A stretch of 64,000 bases of DNA, taken from assembly GCF_012034935.1 (NCBI RefSeq), contig NZ_JAATEN010000004.1, positions 310,001 to 374,000 on the forward strand, read 5' to 3'. Numbering within the stretch: position 1 is the stretch's first letter; the number at the start of each line of letters is the position of its first letter. Below are positions 7,445 to 15,553 of the stretch, in pieces. The notes under the pieces were generated by a model. That model ran no database searches. It saw nothing but the letters and a program-made list of their open reading frames with translations, and was not told the DNA's origin. A program made the translations under genes and the position numbers. The DNA comes from Streptomyces zingiberis (GTDB lineage: Bacteria > Actinomycetota > Actinomycetes > Streptomycetales > Streptomycetaceae).

Positions 7445-9168
7445 GCGGTGGCGGCTTCCTCTGGAGAGGGGAGCGCGGCCGGTTCCGGCCGCACGGGAAG
7501 AGTGAAACAGATACGCGTGCCCTCGGTGGGCCCGGGGTCGAGGGCGATCTGACCGCCGTGGTGCTCGACGATCTTCTTGCACAGGGCCAGCCCGATGCCC
7601 GTCCCGGCGTAGGCGTCCCGGCCGTGCAGCCGCTGGAAGATGATGAAGACCTTCTCGCCGAACTCCGGCGGGATGCCGATGCCGTTGTCGGCCACGCAGA
7701 ACTGCCAGCTCCCGCCGTCCTCCGCGGGCTCGGCCGTGATCACCACCCGCGGCGCGCGGTCCGGTGAGCGGAACTTGATCGCGTTGCCGACGAGGTTCTG
7801 CCAGAGCATCGTGAGGGTGGTCGGATCGCCCACCACCTCCGGCAGCTCCTCCGGCCGCTCGACGACGGCGCCGGACTCCTCGGCGGCGGCGGCGAGGTTG
7901 GACAGCGCGCGGTCGAGGACCTGGCCCATCGGGACGGGGCTGCGCTCGTCGTTGAGCCGGCCGACCCGGGAGAAGGTCAGCAGGTCGTTGATGAGGATCT
8001 GCATCCGCTTGGCGCCGTCGACCGCGAAGTCGATGTACTGCTTGCCCCGCTCGTCCAGCTCGCCGCCGTACCGCTTCTCCAGGAGCTGGCAGAAGGACGC
8101 CACCTTCCGCAGCGGCTCCTGGAGGTCGTGCGAGGCGACATAGGCGAACTGCTCCAGCTCCGCGTTGGAGCGGCGCAACTCCACCGCCTGGGCGTCCAGT
8201 TCCCCGGTCTGCCGGGTGAGGCGCGCCTCACGGCTGAGGGTCTCCTCCAGCTCGGCCACGATCCGGTGGCGCATGGCCTCCACCGACTGCGCGACCGCGC
8301 GCAGGTCGCTCGGCCCGGCCGCCTCGATCCGGAGGTCGAACTCCCCGTCGGCGACGCGCTGCGAGCGCTCCCGCAGGGCGCGCAGCGGGCGGCCCACGGC
8401 CCGGCGCAGCAGGACCGTCAGCGCCAGGCAGGCGATGACGAAGGCGAGGATCATGCCCGCGTAGACCAGGTCCCGGGTGGTGCTGAGGGAGGCCAGATCC
8501 TCGCGGGCCTCCTTCCGGGCCTCCGCCATGTGCCGGCTCTGGACGCCGAAGAGGGTCCGCAGTTCCTCGAACGACCGCCGGCTCGCCTCCACTTGCTCGG
8601 TCGAGCCCGCCCGCGTCTCACCGGCGCGGGCCCGGTCGATCAGCGGGCGGGCGTGCTCACTCCGCCAGGCGTCCGCGGCCTCCCGGATCGCGTTCAGGTC
8701 GGCCGCGAGACGCGGGTCGAAACCGATGAGCGACTCCAGCCGGTCGGCGGACCGCCGCTCCTGCGCCCGGCCGTCCACGTAGGGGGCGAGAAAGTCCTCG
8801 TGCCGGGCGATGACGTAACCGCGGACCCCGGTCTCCTGGTTGAGCAGGGCGTTCTGCAGCCGGTACATCTCCACCCGGGCGGGGTGGTACCGGTCGGCCA
8901 GCTCGTCGGTCTGGGCGGTGGTGCGGGAGAGCAGCTCCGCGCCGACGACGGCCCCGCCGAGGACGAGGAGGAGCATCACCGACAGGATCAGCTGGAACCA
9001 GCCCTGGACGGTGAGCCTGCGGCCGCCCCGTCCCGGTGCGGGTGCCGGGGGAGGGGTGGGGGCGGGCGCGGGGGCCGGGCCGGTGTCCGCGGCGGGGCCG
9101 GCGGTGTCCGCGGCGGCGCCGCCGGCCGGGGACGGCGCGGGGATGTTCACTGGGCTCGACGAGTTCAC
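7441..9168 (-). CDS. CHASE3-HAMP sensor histidine kinase
   Basis: 575 aa if GTG at 9168 is used; it overlaps the upstream stop as GTGA and is preceded by GAAGAAG. An ATG at 9183 would add five residues but lacks a ribosome site. Order: Pro/Ala-rich cytoplasmic tail (1-50), TM1 (about 58-80), extracellular CHASE3 helices (about 82-230), TM2 (about 235-257), HAMP (about 258-310), coiled coil, HisKA with SHDLQEPLRK (phosphoacceptor His about 347), then HATPase_c with N-box WQNLVGNAIKFRSP and G-box CVADNGIGIPP. The DLQEPLRK H-box is typical of phytochrome-related kinases. It should phosphorylate the adjacent single-domain regulator. Confidence 0.9.
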   Translation of the reverse strand: MNSSSPVNIPAPSPAGGAAADTAGPAADTGPAPAPAPTPPPAPAPGRGGRRLTVQGWFQLILSVMLLLVLGGAVVGAELLSRTTAQTDELADRYHPARVEMYRLQNALLNQETGVRGYVIARHEDFLAPYVDGRAQERRSADRLESLIGFDPRLAADLNAIREAADAWRSEHARPLIDRARAGETRAGSTEQVEASRRSFEELRTLFGVQSRHMAEARKEAREDLASLSTTRDLVYAGMILAFVIACLALTVLLRRAVGRPLRALRERSQRVADGEFDLRIEAAGPSDLRAVAQSVEAMRHRIVAELEETLSREARLTRQTGELDAQAVELRRSNAELEQFAYVASHDLQEPLRKVASFCQLLEKRYGGELDERGKQYIDFAVDGAKRMQILINDLLTFSRVGRLNDERSPVPMGQVLDRALSNLAAAAEESGAVVERPEELPEVVGDPTTLTMLWQNLVGNAIKFRSPDRAPRVVITAEPAEDGGSWQFCVADNGIGIPPEFGEKVFIIFQRLHGRDAYAGTGIGLALCKKIVEHHGGQIALDPGPTEGTRICFTLPVRPEPAALPSPEEAATA

Positions 9169-10451
9169 CGGGTCTTCTTCCATCCGAGACTGACAACCGC
9201 CACGTCGTCGGCGAGGCCGCCGTAGTCGGCCGCCGCGAGTTCGGCCCCCTCGACCAGCGCGTTGACGAAATCCTGCAGGTCCAGGCCGGCGCAGGCCTCA
9301 CCTCGTGCCAGCTCGCACAGCCCGTCCTCGCCGAGCCGCTCGCGACCGGGGCCCGTCCGCCCCTCGAAGAGGCCGTCGGTGAACATGACCACCTCCGCCC
9401 CCTCGGGGAGCGGCAGCTCGGCCTCCGACCAGCCGACCTCGCCCAGCCCGAGCCCCAGGGCCGGGCCGCCGGTCGTCTCCTCCAGGCTCACCCCGTCCCG
9501 GGTGCGGATCAGCAGGCCCGGGTGGCCGGCCCGGACCACGCGCAGGCTGCGCCGGTCCGGGGGCAGGGCGATGGAGGTGAAGGTCACGAAGACCCGGGAG
9601 TCGGCCCGCTCGGCGACGGTGATCTTCTCCAGCAACTCCGCCACGTCGCTGCCCTCGGTGCCGGCCAGCACGGCGGTGCGCCAGGCGACGCGGAGGCAGA
9701 CACCGAGCGCGGCCTCCGCCGCGCCGTGCCCCGAGACGTCGCCGATCACGGCGCGCACGGTGCCGTCCGGGGTCTGCACCACGTCGTAGAAGTCACCGCC
9801 GAGCAGCGCCTGCGCCCGGCCGGGCTCGTAGCGGGCGGCGACCGCGAGGTCGTCGGTGTGCAGCAGCGGGGTGGGCAGCAGTCCGCGCTCCAGCCGGGCG
9901 TTCTCCTGCGCTCGCAGCCGCCCGGCCTGGATGTCGGCGGCGGCCTGCTCCACCTGCTTGCGCTGGAAGGCGTAACGGATGGCGCGGCCGAAGAGCTCCG
10001 GTTCCAGCGCCCCTTTGACCAGGTAGTCCTGGGCACCGGCGGCCACCGCTGCAAGTCCGGCCTCACCCTCGGCGCGCCCGGTGAGCACCACGACCGCCGT
10101 ACTCGGCGCGGCGTTCAGCACCCGGGAGACGGCGGCCACGCCGTCGGCGTCCGGCAGGTGGAGGTCCAGCAGGATGCAGCCGGGCGTCCGTACCGTCCGG
10201 ACCAGCCACTCCTGAGCCTCGCTCAGGGAACGGACCCAGGTCAGCTCGGTGCGGATGTCGCTGTCGGCGAGCAGTTCCTCGACCAGGAGGGCGTCGCCGG
10301 CGTCGTCCTCGACGAGGAGCAGGGTCTCCGGTTCGCCGCGCCACCGGGGCCGGGTGGTGTCACCCGCCGTGCCGAGGATTTCCGCGGTCAGCCCGCCGGG
10401 TGCGTCCCCGGGGACCGGCCGGGGACCGGGCAGACCCTTGGTACCGCTCAC
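9165..10451 (-). CDS. Receiver-PP2C (RsbU/SpoIIE-type) phosphatase
   Basis: 428 aa from GTG at 10451 with AGAGGG upstream; longer starts are possible. The N-terminal receiver domain (about 40-160) has the acidic pair LLLVEDDAGD and the likely phosphoacceptor Asp about 96 in CILLDLHLPDADG. A linker helix follows, then an SpoIIE-type PP2C domain with the metal ligands in LLGGDFYDV, IGDVSGHGAAEA, FTDGLFEGR and ADDVAVVSLGW. Such proteins dephosphorylate anti-sigma-factor antagonists when activated. It is the first gene of the operon; the downstream kinase may phosphorylate its receiver. The antagonist target is not encoded nearby. Confidence 0.9.
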   Translation of the reverse strand: MSGTKGLPGPRPVPGDAPGGLTAEILGTAGDTTRPRWRGEPETLLLVEDDAGDALLVEELLADSDIRTELTWVRSLSEAQEWLVRTVRTPGCILLDLHLPDADGVAAVSRVLNAAPSTAVVVLTGRAEGEAGLAAVAAGAQDYLVKGALEPELFGRAIRYAFQRKQVEQAAADIQAGRLRAQENARLERGLLPTPLLHTDDLAVAARYEPGRAQALLGGDFYDVVQTPDGTVRAVIGDVSGHGAAEAALGVCLRVAWRTAVLAGTEGSDVAELLEKITVAERADSRVFVTFTSIALPPDRRSLRVVRAGHPGLLIRTRDGVSLEETTGGPALGLGLGEVGWSEAELPLPEGAEVVMFTDGLFEGRTGPGRERLGEDGLCELARGEACAGLDLQDFVNALVEGAELAAADYGGLADDVAVVSLGWKKTR

Positions 10452-11203
10452 GACCCCCACCCTCTGCCCACCGGGCTGCTGTTGTCTGCAGGACAATACT
10501 GTTCGGTCCACCATCCCACCAGGAACGTGTCCGCCTTGCCAGGTAATGTGTGACTTTTTCCATATTTGGGGTGCGGTCAGGGCGCGTCACGGCGGCCGAC
10601 CGGTGTCGCGGTCCGGGGGTCCGGGCGGAGCGGCCTGCGGGCGGGGAGGGCGGCGCGGAGGAGGGCCGGGCTCCTCGGTGCGGAATCTCCACTCCTGTTT
10701 CCGCGCAGGGGTTGGTGTATCACGTCGGTGGGGGGCGGTTACCCGAACGGAGGTTCGGGCATGTCGGATTCTACGGGCCCGCGGTGCGGCCGTATGCCAT
10801 GGCGCGGCGCCGGGGGGCCGGGGTGGGGCCCGGGTGGGTGGCGGGGTGGGGGCGGCCGCCCGTTCCGGCGGGGGTGCATGGTCCCCGCTCCGGCCCGGTC
10901 CGGCCCGTCCGCCGGCGCCCTGTCCGGCGGATGCCACCCGTGGGGCCTCCGGCTTCGCGCCGGGCCCGGCCCCGGCCCGGGTTCGCGGAGGTCCGGTGGG
11001 GCAACGGAAGACCACCCGAACGTGCAACGAACTCGTAACGCGCAAAGGGCTCCGATGGCCGGGCGTGGCGAGGTAACGTTCACATAACAGCACCGTATGC
11101 GGCCCGCCCCCGGCGGGAAGCCGGGTGCGCACGGGGGAAGGGCGGTCGGAGCACCGATCGCCTTCTCGTCCCTGTTTTCCACCAAGCGTGGAGGAGTTGC
11201 CGG
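10452..11203. other. 752-bp intergenic region upstream of two divergent genes
   Basis: No convincing gene is seen. 10481-10495 holds the interrupted palindrome TTGTC-N5-GACAA, about 30 bp upstream of the phosphatase gene start and suitably placed for an operator. An unusually AT-rich island lies at 10549-10567. The segment 11020-11090 upstream of the DUF5133 gene is also locally AT-richer (GTAACG, GTAACGTTCACATAAC) and probably contains its promoter, but I cannot assign a sigma class. Confidence 0.5.
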
Positions 11204-11539
11204 ATGCTGATGGCGCACCCGACCGTTCTGCGGAACCTGCTCCAGACCTACGAGGCGCTGAGCGCCCTGGCGAGGGAGCAGGTCGTCGCTCCCCGGACCC
11301 ACCGTCAGTTGCAGGAGGTCGCCTACGCGTTGTGCGTCTCCACCGGCGCCGACGACATCGGTCACGCTCTCGCGGAGGCCCGCCGCCGCCTCGACGGGGA
11401 GATCTCCGCCACGGCCCGGCCGGACCTCGGGGACCGTGAGGTGATCACCTCCGCGGTCGCCGTCGCGCCCTCACCGGCGGCGGCCGTGCCCTCGCCGGCC
11501 GTCGGCCGCGCCGGCCGGGAGTCCGTCGGGTCGGGGTGA
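11204..11539 (+). CDS. DUF5133 domain protein (paralogue 1)
   Basis: 111 aa from ATG at 11204 with GGAGGAG ideally placed. The DUF5133 core covers about residues 1-70: MLMAHPTVLRNLLQTYEAL, then HRQLQEVAYALCVSTGADDIGHALAEARRRL. A 40-residue Ala/Pro/Val tail follows. The family is small, soluble and found in Streptomyces; its function is unknown. A second copy lies at 49890-50147 and shares LMAHP, the AYxLCVxTG block and the AxxRRRL helix. The gene stands alone. Confidence 0.8.
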   Translation: MLMAHPTVLRNLLQTYEALSALAREQVVAPRTHRQLQEVAYALCVSTGADDIGHALAEARRRLDGEISATARPDLGDREVITSAVAVAPSPAAAVPSPAVGRAGRESVGSG

Positions 11540-11895
11540 GGCGCGGAGCCGGCGCCGCGTCCAGCCGGGCCACCGGCTCCCGGCCGCCCGGCAGGGCGGG
11601 GTGCGCCCACGGCTGACACCGCCGGAGGCCGTGGCGGGGCCCGTCCCCACCGCGCCGGTCCACCGTGAGCAGGGCGAGTGCTCGGCGGTGCCGGGGCCGG
11701 GCGGCTCCCGCGGCCGGGGTGGGCCCGATCCCGCACGCGGTGCGCGGGCCGCGGCGGCTGCCCGCTCTCCCGGGCGTTCCGGCCGCCGGAACCGTCGTGG
11801 CCGTCCGGGCGGGGACATGGACCCAGCGGGCGCGTTCGTGCCGGGGTCGGTGAGTGGTGTGCTGCCGGGTGGTTCGCCGGGCTGGAGGGGCTGAA
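11540..11895. other. Intergenic sequence with no gene seen
   Basis: Very GC-rich sequence between the DUF5133 stop and the CebR-type promoter at 11896. Open frames on both strands are Arg/Pro/Gly/Ala-rich shadows without ribosome sites. No repeat or strong hairpin stood out. Confidence 0.5.
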
Positions 11896-11925
11896 GTGAC
11901 AGAGTTGGGAGCGCTCCCATAGACT
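11896..11925 (+). promoter_or_regulatory. Promoter with a perfect CebR box in its spacer, facing no recognised gene
   Basis: GTGACA (11896-11901), 18-bp spacer, TAGACT (11920-11925): a credible rightward -35/-10 pair. The whole of TGGGAGCGCTCCCA (11906-11919), the published CebR operator of Streptomyces, lies inside the spacer, so binding should block RNA polymerase. Downstream to 12119 I see no credible open reading frame; beyond that the transcript would run antisense into the mrp operon. The box is symmetrical, so it could also act on a leftward promoter, but none is evident. Confidence 0.7.
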
Positions 11926-12119
11926 GCCCGCCCGGGGCCCGCCGTCCATCCCGCGGCGGCGAGCGCCTGTTCGGCGGCACGGCGTGCGGGTGCCCCGGCG
12001 CGCGGGCCGGCCGGCGCGGGTGGGTCCTCCGTCCGCCGGTGCTCGACCGGCCCGCGGTCGCCGGACGGCCGGTGCGACGGCGGGACGGCCGCCGGGCGGG
12101 GCCGCGCGCGGGCCTGCCG

Positions 12120-12569
12120 TCAGCTCGCGTCGTCCTCCCGCTCCCGGCCCCCTGTCTCCCGTCCTTGCTCCCGGTCCGGTTCCTCCCGCGCCCGCTCCCA
12201 GCCCTGGTTCTCCCGCTCCTGCTCCCGCTCCCCGTCCCGCTCCAGCCGCCGGCCGAGGTCGTCCACGACCAGCCCGGCGCGGTGTACCGCGCCCGTGCGG
12301 TAGGCGGTGCGGCCGACGATCTGCCCCGTCACCGGCACGGTGAGCAGCTGGAAGAGCGCCACCAGGATCAGCACCAGGGCGTACCGGGCCGGTACCTGCG
12401 TGGCCGTGCCCAGCAGGATCAGCAGCAGCCCGAGGGTCTGTGCCTTGGCGGCCGCGTGCAGCCGGGAGAGGGTGTCGGGGAACCGCACCAGGCCCACCGC
12501 GCCGAGCAGGCAGAACACCGCCCCGGTCGGCAGCAGCACGGCGGCCACCACGTCGAGCACCGCGCTCAC
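12120..12569 (-). CDS. mrpG: Mrp antiporter subunit MrpG/MnhG
   Basis: 149 aa from GTG at 12569, overlapping the mrpF stop as GTGA. The first 90 residues contain the three helices of the PhaG/MnhG family, with GAVGLVRFPDTLSRLHAAAKAQTLG as the signature loop. A 50-residue C-terminal extension (from about residue 98) is rich in Arg, Glu and Gln and lies outside the membrane; such a charged tail is longer than in many MrpG proteins. It is a small membrane subunit of the multi-subunit Na+(K+)/H+ antiporter and the last gene of the operon. Confidence 0.9.
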   Translation of the reverse strand: MSAVLDVVAAVLLPTGAVFCLLGAVGLVRFPDTLSRLHAAAKAQTLGLLLILLGTATQVPARYALVLILVALFQLLTVPVTGQIVGRTAYRTGAVHRAGLVVDDLGRRLERDGEREQERENQGWERAREEPDREQGRETGGREREDDAS

Positions 12570-12832
12570 CGCATGCCCTCCCGCTTCTCGATGAGATGGG
12601 CGGCCGTGACCGACCCGATGAACGCCAGCAGCGCCACGACCACCGGGACGGCGAGGAACGCGGTGCGGTCCAGAGCGGCCACGCCCACCGCCGTCCCGGC
12701 CACCACCAGGGTCAGCAGCACGTCCAGCGCGACGATGCGGTCCAGGGCCACGGGTCCGCGCATCAGCCGGACCAGCGTCAGCAGGGCGGCGGCGGACAAC
12801 AGGGCCACGGTGACGGCGTAGACGGTGCTCAT
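12566..12832 (-). CDS. mrpF: Mrp antiporter subunit MrpF/MnhF
   Basis: 88 aa with three predicted helices. The MnhF signature is RLMRGPVALDRIVALDVLLTL, where the conserved Asp lies in the second helix. It begins at ATG 12832, five bases after the mrpE stop, and its stop overlaps the mrpG start. The length is typical of the family. It forms part of the membrane arm of the Mrp complex. Confidence 0.92.
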   Translation of the reverse strand: MSTVYAVTVALLSAAALLTLVRLMRGPVALDRIVALDVLLTLVVAGTAVGVAALDRTAFLAVPVVVALLAFIGSVTAAHLIEKREGMR

Positions 12833-12837
12833 GCCGC

Positions 12838-13413
12838 TCAGGGCTCCTTCCTCTTCGGGGTGGTGCGGGAGCGGGCCTTCCGGAGCCGTTCGGCGGCCCG
12901 GTCCCGCCCGAAGGCCGCGTACACGTGCCGCTCCGCGGTGCGCACCTCCTCGCGGCGGTGCTCCGCCGTCACGGCGTCACGGACGGGCAGCGCGTGGACG
13001 TACAGCAGCCGCCCGCGGCGGTCGATCTCCAGGACGAGGGTGCCCGGTGTCAGGGTGGCGAGGGTCGCCGTGGCGGCGATCAGCAGATCGCTGTCGGCCG
13101 CCACCTCCACCTCGACCACCGCGCCCGGGGTGGAGGGCCCGTGGCGCAGCGCCTGCCACGCCACGGTGACCGCCGAGCCGACGAGGTCCGCCAGCATGCA
13201 GCCCACCAGGCGGAGCACCCCCCAGGGCCGCAGCACCGGCCGGGGCATGACCGGCGGCAGCGGGAAGCTCACCACCACCGCCAGGGCCACGGCCAGGCCC
13301 GAGAGCAGCACACCCGGGCTGACCGAACCCCACAGCAGCAGCCACAGGAACCACAGCCACCCCACCATCGGCAGATGGCGCCGGATCCTGCGCTCCGTCG
13401 CGTGCCCCTTCAT
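12838..13413 (-). CDS. mrpE: Mrp antiporter subunit MrpE/MnhE
   Basis: 191 aa from ATG at 13413, which overlaps the mrpD stop as ATGA. Two N-terminal hydrophobic helices (about 18-60) are followed by the cytoplasmic MnhE domain with TLTPGTLVLEIDRRGRLLYVHAL, the family hallmark. The C-terminus is basic (RLRKARSRTTPKRKEP). MrpE is needed for full complex activity and stability in characterised systems. The gene sits in its usual position between D and F. Confidence 0.9.
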   Translation of the reverse strand: MKGHATERRIRRHLPMVGWLWFLWLLLWGSVSPGVLLSGLAVALAVVVSFPLPPVMPRPVLRPWGVLRLVGCMLADLVGSAVTVAWQALRHGPSTPGAVVEVEVAADSDLLIAATATLATLTPGTLVLEIDRRGRLLYVHALPVRDAVTAEHRREEVRTAERHVYAAFGRDRAAERLRKARSRTTPKRKEP

Positions 13414-14969
13414 CGGTGTCCCTCCGTCACCAGGACCGCCGTGCGGTAGGTGTCCTGCCGCAGCAGGTCCTCCGCGGCCCGTTCGCTGATCCGCGCCAGC
13501 GGTCCGGCGCACACCGCCAGGGCGAGCCCGGTCAGCGCCATGCCCGCGGCCGCTCCGGCCATCAGCCGGAGCTGGACGCGCGGGGTCCGCGGCGCCCCCG
13601 GGCCGTTCCCGGCGTCCGGCTCGGGCAGCAGACGGCCCCCGCCCCGGCCGGCCTCCTCCCGGCCGCCGAGGAACACCCGGCGGCCGAGCCGGACCATCGC
13701 GCCCAGCGTCAGCAGGCTCGTCAGCAGCGCGGCGGCCACCAGGGCGTACGCCGCGGGCCCGCCCTCGGCCAGCCCGGCCTGCAACAGCGCCAGTTTGGCG
13801 ACGAAGCCGGAGAACGGCGGGATGCCCGACAGGCTCAGCGCCGGCGGCAGGAACAGCACGGCGAGCAGCACCGCCGGCGGAGGCAGGCACTCCAGCCGCC
13901 GCAGGTCGGGGGTGCCCGCCCGGCGTACCACCAGCCCGGCCACCAGGAAGAGCGTGGCCTGCACCACGATGTGGTGGACGATGTAGAGGATCGTCCCCGT
14001 CAGCCCGGCCACGTCGAACAGCGCCAGCCCGAACAGCATGAACCCGATGTGGCTGACGAGCGTGAAGCAGAGCAGCCGGTTGATGTCGTCCTGCGCGAGC
14101 GCGCCGAGGATGCCGACGAGCATCGTGGCGATCGCCAGCACGGCCAGCAGCACCCAGGGGCCCTCGCGCGGGAAGACCAGCGTCTGGGTCCGCACCATGG
14201 CGTACACGCCCATCTTGGTGAGCAGCGCCGCGAAGACCGCCGTGATGGGCGCGGGAGCCGTGGGGTAGCTGTCCGGCAGCCAGAAGTGGAGCGGGACCAG
14301 CGCGGACTTGATGCCGAAGACGACCAGCAGCAGCAGCCCGAGCGCCGCGGCCACCCCGTCGGGCAGTCCGGCGGTCCGCTCGCCGAGCTGCGCCAGGCTC
14401 ACCGTGCCGGTGGCGGCGTAGAGCAGGCCGATCGCCGTGAGGAACAGCATCGAGGAGGTCAGGCTGATCACGGTGTAGGTCATGCCGGCCCGGGTGCGCC
14501 GCTCCCCGGCGTCCAGTGTGATCAGCACATAGGACGCGCCGAGGGCCATCTCGAAGGCGACGAACAGGTTGAACAGGTCGCCGGAGAGGAACACCAGGCC
14601 CACACCGGCCGTCAGCGTCAGATAGGCCGGGTGGAAGGCGGCGGTCCGCCCGTGACCGGGGTCGGCGGCGCCCTGGCCGACGGCGAACACCAGCACCGCG
14701 AGCGCCACCAGCAGCGAGATGGAGAGCAGCAGCGCCGCCAGCCGGTCGGCCACCAGTGCGATACCGGTGGGCGCCTGCCAGCCTCCGGCGGAGAGCACCA
14801 GCGGGCCGTGCCGGTCGGCGAGGACGAGCAGGGCGAACGCGGTGACCACCACGGCCGCCAGCACGCCCGTGCTCAGCCAGCGCTGGGCGGTGGGGTGGTT
14901 GCGCAGCCCCATGGAGACCCCGGCGGCGGTGACCGGCAGCAGGACGGGCAGGGCAAGCAGCAGGTTCAT
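13410..14969 (-). CDS. mrpD: Mrp antiporter subunit MrpD/MnhD
   Basis: 519 aa of about 14 hydrophobic helices, homologous to NADH dehydrogenase ND2/ND4 (NuoN/NuoM-like) subunits. Proton-channel signatures are present: FVAFEMALGASYVLI (key Glu in helix 5), IKSALVPLHFWLPDSYPTAPAPITA (key Lys in helix 7) and a later DINRLLCFTLVSHIGFML loop. The start at ATG 14969 overlaps the mrpC stop (ATGA). It is one of the two large ion-translocating subunits, with MrpA. A 40-residue acidic and proline-rich insert lies before the last two helices. Confidence 0.93.
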   Translation of the reverse strand: MNLLLALPVLLPVTAAGVSMGLRNHPTAQRWLSTGVLAAVVVTAFALLVLADRHGPLVLSAGGWQAPTGIALVADRLAALLLSISLLVALAVLVFAVGQGAADPGHGRTAAFHPAYLTLTAGVGLVFLSGDLFNLFVAFEMALGASYVLITLDAGERRTRAGMTYTVISLTSSMLFLTAIGLLYAATGTVSLAQLGERTAGLPDGVAAALGLLLLVVFGIKSALVPLHFWLPDSYPTAPAPITAVFAALLTKMGVYAMVRTQTLVFPREGPWVLLAVLAIATMLVGILGALAQDDINRLLCFTLVSHIGFMLFGLALFDVAGLTGTILYIVHHIVVQATLFLVAGLVVRRAGTPDLRRLECLPPPAVLLAVLFLPPALSLSGIPPFSGFVAKLALLQAGLAEGGPAAYALVAAALLTSLLTLGAMVRLGRRVFLGGREEAGRGGGRLLPEPDAGNGPGAPRTPRVQLRLMAGAAAGMALTGLALAVCAGPLARISERAAEDLLRQDTYRTAVLVTEGHR

Positions 14970-15553
14970 GCGTCCTCCTCCGGGGGGTGCGGTCGCCGTG
15001 GCGGCCCGGGCGGGCCGGATGTCCCGGGCGGATGCGGTGGCCGTGGGGCCTCCGGGTCCGCGGGCCGCCGCGCGCGGTGCCCCGGGGGCTCCGCCGGCGC
15101 CCGGGGCTCCAGCAACTCGTCCTCCCCGTGGGGCTCCCGGGCCTCCTCGTCCACCGCGCCGCCGCCGCCGTCGCCGTCCGCGCGGGCGCGCTCCCGCGCC
15201 GTGCCGATGCGCCGGTCCTCCACGTCGTCGCGTACCTCGTCGTGGCCGGTCAGGCGCCAGGAGCGGTAGGCCAGCGCGAGCAGGAACGTCGTCAGGCCGA
15301 AGGTGATGACGATCGAAGTGAGCGCCATGGCCTGGGGGAGCGGGTCGGCCATGTCACGCGGGTCGGGCACGCCGCCGTGGGTGACCGGTGGCGCGCCCGG
15401 TGAACCGGCCGAGAGCAGCAGCAGATTGGTGCCGTGGCCCAGCATCAGGAAGCCCAGCACGATCCGTATCAGCGACCGCTGGGTCATGAGCAGGAATCCG
15501 GTGGCGAACAGGCCACCGACCACGACGGCCTGGGTGATGTCGGGTGCGTTCAC
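14966..15553 (-). CDS. mrpC: Mrp antiporter subunit MrpC/MnhC
   Basis: 195 aa from GTG at 15553, overlapping the mrpA stop (GTGA). The first 110 residues are three helices of NuoK type with the signature RSLIRIVLGFLMLGHGTNLLLL and DPLPQAMALTSIVITFG. The final 80 residues are a charged, then Pro/Arg/Gly-rich tail not found in most MrpC proteins and probably disordered in the cytoplasm. The core is clear; the tail length suggests lineage-specific extension. Confidence 0.92.
   Translation of the reverse strand: MNAPDITQAVVVGGLFATGFLLMTQRSLIRIVLGFLMLGHGTNLLLLSAGSPGAPPVTHGGVPDPRDMADPLPQAMALTSIVITFGLTTFLLALAYRSWRLTGHDEVRDDVEDRRIGTARERARADGDGGGGAVDEEAREPHGEDELLEPRAPAEPPGHRARRPADPEAPRPPHPPGTSGPPGPPRRPHPPEEDA

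Noticed and set aside
10481..10495. TTGTC-N5-GACAA as a firm operator for the phosphatase operon
   Set aside because: Short arms, single copy, no matching site elsewhere; kept only as a note on the intergenic region.
10549..11087. Several overlapping plus-strand frames before the DUF5133 gene
   Set aside because: Low-complexity Arg/Gly/Pro products, no ribosome site, no family resemblance.
11362..11980. Minus-strand frames of up to 195 codons around the orphan CebR promoter
   Set aside because: Pro/Arg/Ala-rich shadows without conserved motifs; they also run against the promoter direction.
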